Assembly: GCA_003552885.1 (NCBI GenBank)
Contig: PUPA01000148.1
Location: 1-8,634 of the forward strand
Source: Natrialbaceae archaeon
GTDB lineage: Archaea > Halobacteriota > Halobacteria > Halobacteriales > Natrialbaceae
Length of the DNA: 8,634 nucleotides
Reading direction: 5' to 3'
Translations under genes and position numbers: made by a program
Shown here: positions 5,120 through 8,634 of the stretch, piece after piece
Layout of the letters: every line of letters begins with the position of its first letter
Numbering within the stretch: position 1 is the first letter of the stretch
The notes under the pieces: generated by a model
What the model saw: the letters and a program-made list of their open reading frames with translations, nothing else
Told to the model about the DNA's origin: nothing
Database searches by the model: none

Positions 5120-7066
5120 ATGAGCGGCCCCGACTGGGACGAGGACGACCCGTTCGCCGAGCAACGGGAGAGCGTCGATGGACCGATGCGCCGGCTGCTC
5201 GGCGAGTTCGGCCGGCCCTACTGGTCGGCCGTCGCCGTCGGGATCGTCGCCAGCGTCTTCGCACGCGTGCTCGACCTGCTGCCGGCGCTGTTGCTCGGCG
5301 CGGCGATCGACACGATCTTCGCCGAGGCCACCGGCCGGGACGCCCTGGCGAGCCAGATCCCGTTCACGATCGTCCCCGAGGGGTGGATCCCCGCAACCGA
5401 GCTCGATCAGTTCCTGTTGATCGTCGCGCTCATCGCCCTCTCGTTTGCGATCGGGGCGATCTTCCACTGGCTGCGCAACTGGGGGTTCAACGCCTTCGCC
5501 CAGGACGTCCAACACGACGTGCGGACGGCGACCTACGACCGGATGCAGCGACTCGACATGGGGTTTTTCGCCGACAAACAGACCGGCGAAATGATGTCGG
5601 TGCTCTCGAACGACGTCAATCAGCTCGAACGCTTTCTGAACGACGGGCTCAACTCCGCGTTTCGGATGGTCGTGATGGTCGTCGGCATCGCCGCGTTGCT
5701 CGTCTGGCTCAACCCCCAGCTCGCGCTGGTGGCGATGGCACCAGTGCCGCTCATCGCCGCGTTCACCTACCTCTTCGTCAAGCGGATCCAGCCGAAGTAC
5801 GCCGCGGTCCGGTCGTCGGTCGGGACGGTCAACTCCCGGCTGGAGAACAACCTCGGGGGGATCCAGGTGATCAAGTCCTCGAACACCGAACGGTTCGAGT
5901 CCGGCCGGGTCGAGGACGTCTCCCGGAACTACTTCGAGACGAACTGGGGGGCGATCCGGATCCGGATCCGGTTTTTCCCCGCCCTGCAGCTACTCTCCGG
6001 GATCGGCTTCGTGTTGACCTTCCTCGTCGGGGGGTACTGGGTGTTCGCCGGAACCGCCCCCGGCCCGTTCACCGGCGCGTTGAGCGTCGGCGCGTTCGTC
6101 ACGTTCATCCTCTACACCCAGCAACTCGTCTGGCCGATGGCCCAGTTCGGCCAGATAATCAACATGTATCAGCGGGCGAACGCCTCCGCCGAGCGGATCT
6201 TCGGGCTGATGGACGAGACGGGCCGGATCGACGACGACGACGCCGTCGATCCGCTCGTCGTCGAGGGGGGTCGGGTCGAGTACGACGGCGTGAGCTTCGC
6301 CTACGACGACGGCGAGACGGTCCTCGAGGACGTCTCCCTCGCCGTCGACGGCGGGGAGACCCTCGCGCTGGTCGGGCCGACCGGGGCCGGGAAGTCGACC
6401 GTGCTCAAACTCCTGTTGCGGCTGTACGACGTCGACGAGGGGGCGATCCGGATCGACGGCCAGGACGTCCGGGAGGTCTCCCTGCGGAGCCTCCGGGAGT
6501 CGATGGGTTACGTCGGCCAGGAGTCGTACCTCTTTTATGGCACCGTCGAGGAGAACGTCACCTACGGCACGTTCGACGCGAGCCACGAGGAGGTGATCGA
6601 GGCCGCGAAGGCCGCCGAGGCCCACGAGTTCATCGAGAGCCTCCCGGAGGGGTACGATACGATGGTCGGCGAACGCGGCGTAAAACTCTCGGGCGGACAG
6701 CGCCAGCGGCTCTGTATCGCTCGGGCCATCCTCGCCGATCCGGAGATCTTGATCCTCGATGAGGCCACGAGCGACGTCGACACCGAGACGGAGATGCTCA
6801 TCCAGCGTTCGCTCGACCGGCTCACCGAGGGACGGACCACGTTCGCCATCGCCCACCGCCTCTCGACGATCAAAGACGCCGACACGATCGTCGTCCTCGA
6901 GGGGGGCCGGATCGTCGAGCGCGGATCTCACGGGGAGCTCATCGCGAACGACGGCCTCTACGCCCACCTCTGGGGCGTCCAGGCCGGCGAGATCGACGAG
7001 CTCCCCCGGGAGTTCATCGAGCGCGCACAGCGGCGGGTCGCACGCACCGAGGTGGGTGACGACTGA
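5120..7066 (+). CDS. ABC exporter half-transporter (membrane domain fused to ATPase)
   Basis: A 648-residue protein of the MsbA/BmrA-like type, expected to work as a homodimer pumping a hydrophobic or drug-like substrate outward. The acidic N-terminus (1-20) leads into six membrane helices, roughly 34-62, 98-120, 178-197, 199-220, 286-310 and 318-342. About 35 extra residues lie in the first outer loop (65-97). The ATPase domain is complete: A-loop Tyr395, Walker A GPTGAGKST (419-427), Q-loop Gln467, signature LSGGQ (523-527), Walker B ILILDE (543-548), D-loop SDVD (551-554) and switch His579. Catalytic Glu548 is present, so the site should hydrolyse ATP. The start at 5120 is chosen over 5009 because a strong TATA element sits 28 bp upstream and the extra 37 residues resemble no exporter N-terminus. 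Substrate is unknown. No partner half-transporter adjoins, which fits a homodimer. Confidence 0.93.
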   Translation: MSGPDWDEDDPFAEQRESVDGPMRRLLGEFGRPYWSAVAVGIVASVFARVLDLLPALLLGAAIDTIFAEATGRDALASQIPFTIVPEGWIPATELDQFLLIVALIALSFAIGAIFHWLRNWGFNAFAQDVQHDVRTATYDRMQRLDMGFFADKQTGEMMSVLSNDVNQLERFLNDGLNSAFRMVVMVVGIAALLVWLNPQLALVAMAPVPLIAAFTYLFVKRIQPKYAAVRSSVGTVNSRLENNLGGIQVIKSSNTERFESGRVEDVSRNYFETNWGAIRIRIRFFPALQLLSGIGFVLTFLVGGYWVFAGTAPGPFTGALSVGAFVTFILYTQQLVWPMAQFGQIINMYQRANASAERIFGLMDETGRIDDDDAVDPLVVEGGRVEYDGVSFAYDDGETVLEDVSLAVDGGETLALVGPTGAGKSTVLKLLLRLYDVDEGAIRIDGQDVREVSLRSLRESMGYVGQESYLFYGTVEENVTYGTFDASHEEVIEAAKAAEAHEFIESLPEGYDTMVGERGVKLSGGQRQRLCIARAILADPEILILDEATSDVDTETEMLIQRSLDRLTEGRTTFAIAHRLSTIKDADTIVVLEGGRIVERGSHGELIANDGLYAHLWGVQAGEIDELPREFIERAQRRVARTEVGDD

Positions 7067-7127
7067 TCGGAGACGGCCGGGGGTGCCGGCAGCCACACGC
7101 GACGCTAGTCGACCGGGCGCGAGCCGG

Positions 7128-8036
7128 TCACGACGGAGCCGTATGCCCCTCCAGCAGCTCCGCGATGGCTCGCCGTTTCAGGGCCGCGAAGCCGAGGACG
7201 ATGACGCCGAAGCCGGCGACCGTCGCGGGCTCGATCGACTCGCCGAGGGCGACGACGCCGACGACCGTCGCGACGACGGGAACGACGTACTGGATGAGCG
7301 TGACCTCGAAGGCGCCGTGTCTCGCGAGGACGGTGAAGTAGATCAGGAAGGCGATCGCCGTCGAGAAGATCCCGAGGTAGACCACGGCGGCGATCGCCGT
7401 CGGGGCCGTCGCCTCGATCCCTGGGCTCTCGCCGATCCCGAAGCTGACGGCGTGTAAGACGAGCGCACCGAGGAGCATGGACCAGGCGGTCAGCGGCACC
7501 GTTCCGAGCGACGGCCGGGCGCGCTGGACCAACACGCCGCCGAGGGCGACGCTCACCACCTGACAGACGATCAACAGCCGACCGACCGTATCGCCCGCGA
7601 GGAGGTCGCCCGGATCGGGCTGGACGACCAGGCCGGTCCCGACGAGCGCGAGGACCACTCCGACGAGCGCCAGCGGCGACCGGCGTTCGCCGACGAGCAC
7701 GAACGCCCACAGAACCGTCACCAGCGGAATCAGTGAGGTGATGATCGCGGCGACGCCGCTCGGGACGGTCTGCTGGCCGAGAAAGAGCAGCCCGTTGCCG
7801 GCGACGAGAAAGAGCCCGCCGGCGACGACCGCCAAGAGGTCGTTTCCGGCACGCGGTAGCCGGTCCTCTACCCGGAGCGCCGTGTACGCCAACAACACGG
7901 CCGCCGCGACATCGTATCTGAACGCCGCGAACAGGAGCGGGGGCAGGTAGTCTAGACCGACCTCGATCGCCGGAAACGAGAGACCCCAGAGCAGCGTGAG
8001 CCCCACGAACAGCCCCACGTCGGTTCGCCGTGTCAC
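7128..8036 (-). CDS. EamA family (DMT superfamily) transporter
   Basis: A 302-residue very hydrophobic protein with about ten membrane helices in two EamA repeats (residues about 7-140 and 153-287). Recognisable EamA pieces are LLWGLSFPAIEVGL (15-28), the G-x-x-F-L-V-A-G-N-G-L-L-F-L-G region (73-87), a second-helix-pair segment SLIPLVTVLWAFVLVGER (101-118), and the second-repeat equivalent YVVPVVATVVGVVALGE (240-256). The superfamily exports or exchanges small metabolites such as amino acids; no substrate can be read here. The GTG start at 8036 gives the normal family length. The frame stays open upstream to 8345, but that extension is Arg/Pro/Ser-rich, overlaps the DUF7344 gene and is clearly non-coding. 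A TATA-like element lies 27 bp upstream of the GTG. The 3' end converges on the ABC exporter with a 61-bp gap. Confidence 0.9.
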   Translation of the reverse strand: MTRRTDVGLFVGLTLLWGLSFPAIEVGLDYLPPLLFAAFRYDVAAAVLLAYTALRVEDRLPRAGNDLLAVVAGGLFLVAGNGLLFLGQQTVPSGVAAIITSLIPLVTVLWAFVLVGERRSPLALVGVVLALVGTGLVVQPDPGDLLAGDTVGRLLIVCQVVSVALGGVLVQRARPSLGTVPLTAWSMLLGALVLHAVSFGIGESPGIEATAPTAIAAVVYLGIFSTAIAFLIYFTVLARHGAFEVTLIQYVVPVVATVVGVVALGESIEPATVAGFGVIVLGFAALKRRAIAELLEGHTAPS

Positions 8037-8059
8037 GCCCCACGATCCGTTCGGGCCGG

Positions 8060-8068
8060 TCAAGTTCC
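8060..8068 (-). promoter_or_regulatory. Weak TATA-like element of the EamA gene
   Basis: Minus-strand GGAACTTGA is centred about 28 bp upstream of the GTG at 8036. The spacing supports a leaderless transcript and the GTG start. The sequence match alone is weak. Confidence 0.35.
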
Positions 8069-8081
8069 TGTCGATTCGACC

Positions 8082-8159
8082 GATCCACGGGCCTCGGAGT
8101 TCGGTTGGATCCACGGGCCTCGGAGTTCGGTCGGATCCACGGACCTGGCGGTCGTTTCG
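8082..8159. repeat. 26-bp tandem repeat, three copies
   Basis: Copies start at 8082, 8108 and 8134, each beginning gatccacgg. The first two are identical at 25 of 26 positions, and the third matches the second at 18 of 26. The array fills most of the 142-bp gap between the DUF7344 stop and the EamA start, just upstream of the EamA promoter on that strand. It may be a regulator binding array or a simple slippage product. There is no sign of coding. Confidence 0.85.
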
Positions 8160-8178
8160 GGCTCCCCCCGACTGGCCG

Positions 8179-8634
8179 CTACGGTCGCCGACCGACCAGC
8201 GCGAACGCGACGGCGGAGACGAACACGACCGCAGAGACGGCCAACGCGACCGCGTGGCCGGACCCCGAGAGGTACGGCAAGACGTCGAGCCAGGCGGCCA
8301 CGCTGACGGCCGCCGCGAGCGAACCCAGCCCGAGCCAGTACTCACGCCAGGAGAGCGCGCGCTCGGGAACCGCCTCGAGGTAGACGTCGAACGCCCCCGC
8401 GGTGGAGGTCAACGAGACGGTCCCCCTGGCCCGGTCGTACTCGACGATTCCGTCACGGGCAAGCGCCGGCAGGTGTGACTGGTACAGCGACGTGTACACC
8501 CGCTTTCGCTGTTTGTAGTTCACCGCCGACGCCGGGACGTCGTTTTCCTCCGCGGCGATCCACTCAGAGAGGTCCCGTATCCGCACCTCCTCCCCGCGGT
8601 GACGCCCCAGATACCGGAGCGCGAGACGCCGTCG
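8179..8634 (-). CDS. DUF7344 winged-helix membrane protein, 5' end outside window
   Basis: A partial gene: 151 residues are visible and the frame runs open through the window edge. The N-terminal part RRRLALRYLGRHRGEEVRI followed by RDLSEWIAAEEND, then YKQRKRVYTSLYQSHLPALARDGIVEYD, is the pattern of the haloarchaeal DUF7344 winged-helix domain. That domain is common in predicted transcription regulators. Two hydrophobic helices follow (YWLGLGSLAAAVSVAAWLDV and a helix around AVALAVSAVVFVSAVAFALV), ending in a short basic tail. It is therefore probably a membrane-tethered DNA-binding protein. An internal GTG at 8586 could be mistaken for the start, but it would cut off the first helix of the domain. 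Target genes are unknown. The EamA gene 142 bp downstream on the same strand is the nearest candidate, which is only positional inference. Confidence 0.85.
   Translation of the reverse strand, partial: RRRLALRYLGRHRGEEVRIRDLSEWIAAEENDVPASAVNYKQRKRVYTSLYQSHLPALARDGIVEYDRARGTVSLTSTAGAFDVYLEAVPERALSWREYWLGLGSLAAAVSVAAWLDVLPYLSGSGHAVALAVSAVVFVSAVAFALVGRRP

Noticed and set aside
5026..6762. Long plus-strand open frame within the ABC exporter in another phase
   Set aside because: Its translation is arginine-rich with no hydrophobic helices or motifs, whereas the other phase contains every ABC motif.
7076..7090. GCCGG-gggtg-CCGGC hairpin between the ABC and EamA genes
   Set aside because: It has only a 5-bp stem and no T-tract, so it is too weak to call a terminator.
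5990..7096. Minus-strand open frame opposite the ABC ATPase domain
   Set aside because: It is an antisense shadow. The composition looks acidic and protein-like only because the opposite strand is codon-biased.
8037..8345. N-terminal extension of the EamA transporter to an ATG at 8345
   Set aside because: The extra 103 residues are Arg/Pro/Ser-rich, cross the 26-bp repeats and overlap the DUF7344 gene. The GTG at 8036 gives the normal EamA length and has a TATA-like element at the right distance.
8584..8586. GTG as the start of the DUF7344 protein
   Set aside because: The reading frame continues upstream to the window edge with residues that match the first part of the winged-helix domain, so the gene is truncated by the window, not started here.
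1..8634. CRISPR array, transposase, integrase, toxin-antitoxin or defence system
   Set aside because: Reading all coding regions and intergenic gaps gave no such protein and no regularly spaced short repeats apart from the 26-bp array, which has no spacers.

Overview
The window comes from a haloarchaeon (class Halobacteria). The DNA is very GC-rich and the predicted proteins are strongly acidic (Asp/Glu-rich). Families typical of archaea or haloarchaea are present: UPF0200, UPF0201 and a DUF7344 winged-helix membrane protein. Most genes have a TATA-like element about 26-29 bp upstream of the start codon with no clear ribosome binding site, the usual sign of leaderless haloarchaeal transcripts. 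I cannot name a genus from the sequence alone.

Layout, left to right: (1) tRNA-Arg(TCT) on the minus strand, 2-76, with its own promoter. (2) A small YccF-family inner-membrane protein, minus strand, divergent from (3) a two-gene operon, UPF0200 (P-loop kinase-like) and UPF0201 (putative RNA-binding), joined by an ATGA overlap. (4) A CBS-pair/MaoC-hydratase fusion protein, plus strand. (5) A 542-residue Tat-type lipoprotein on the minus strand, made largely of four exact-length 75-residue helical repeats; its stop codon shares a CTAG palindrome with the stop of the CBS-MaoC gene. (6) An intergenic stretch (4163-4403) with an imperfect 124-bp duplication carrying tRNA 3'-end relics, ending at an intact tRNA-Val(TAC) gene. 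(7) A membrane-anchored DUF192 protein, plus strand. (8) A full-length ABC exporter half-transporter (transmembrane and ATPase domains fused), plus strand. (9) An EamA/DMT drug-metabolite transporter, minus strand, convergent with the ABC gene, with a 26-bp tandem repeat upstream of its promoter. (10) A DUF7344 membrane-linked regulator, minus strand, whose 5' end lies beyond the window.

The genes look like a fairly ordinary chromosomal neighbourhood of mostly independent short transcription units. I see no transposase, integrase, CRISPR array or recognisable defence system. The parts that deserve a second look are the repeat-built lipoprotein, the CBS-MaoC fusion, the tRNA-Val relic duplication and the small tandem repeat near the DMT promoter. 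Several gene starts were moved from the longest open frame because promoter position and family length agree on an internal start (ABC exporter, EamA transporter), or because the reading frame stays open to the window edge (DUF7344).
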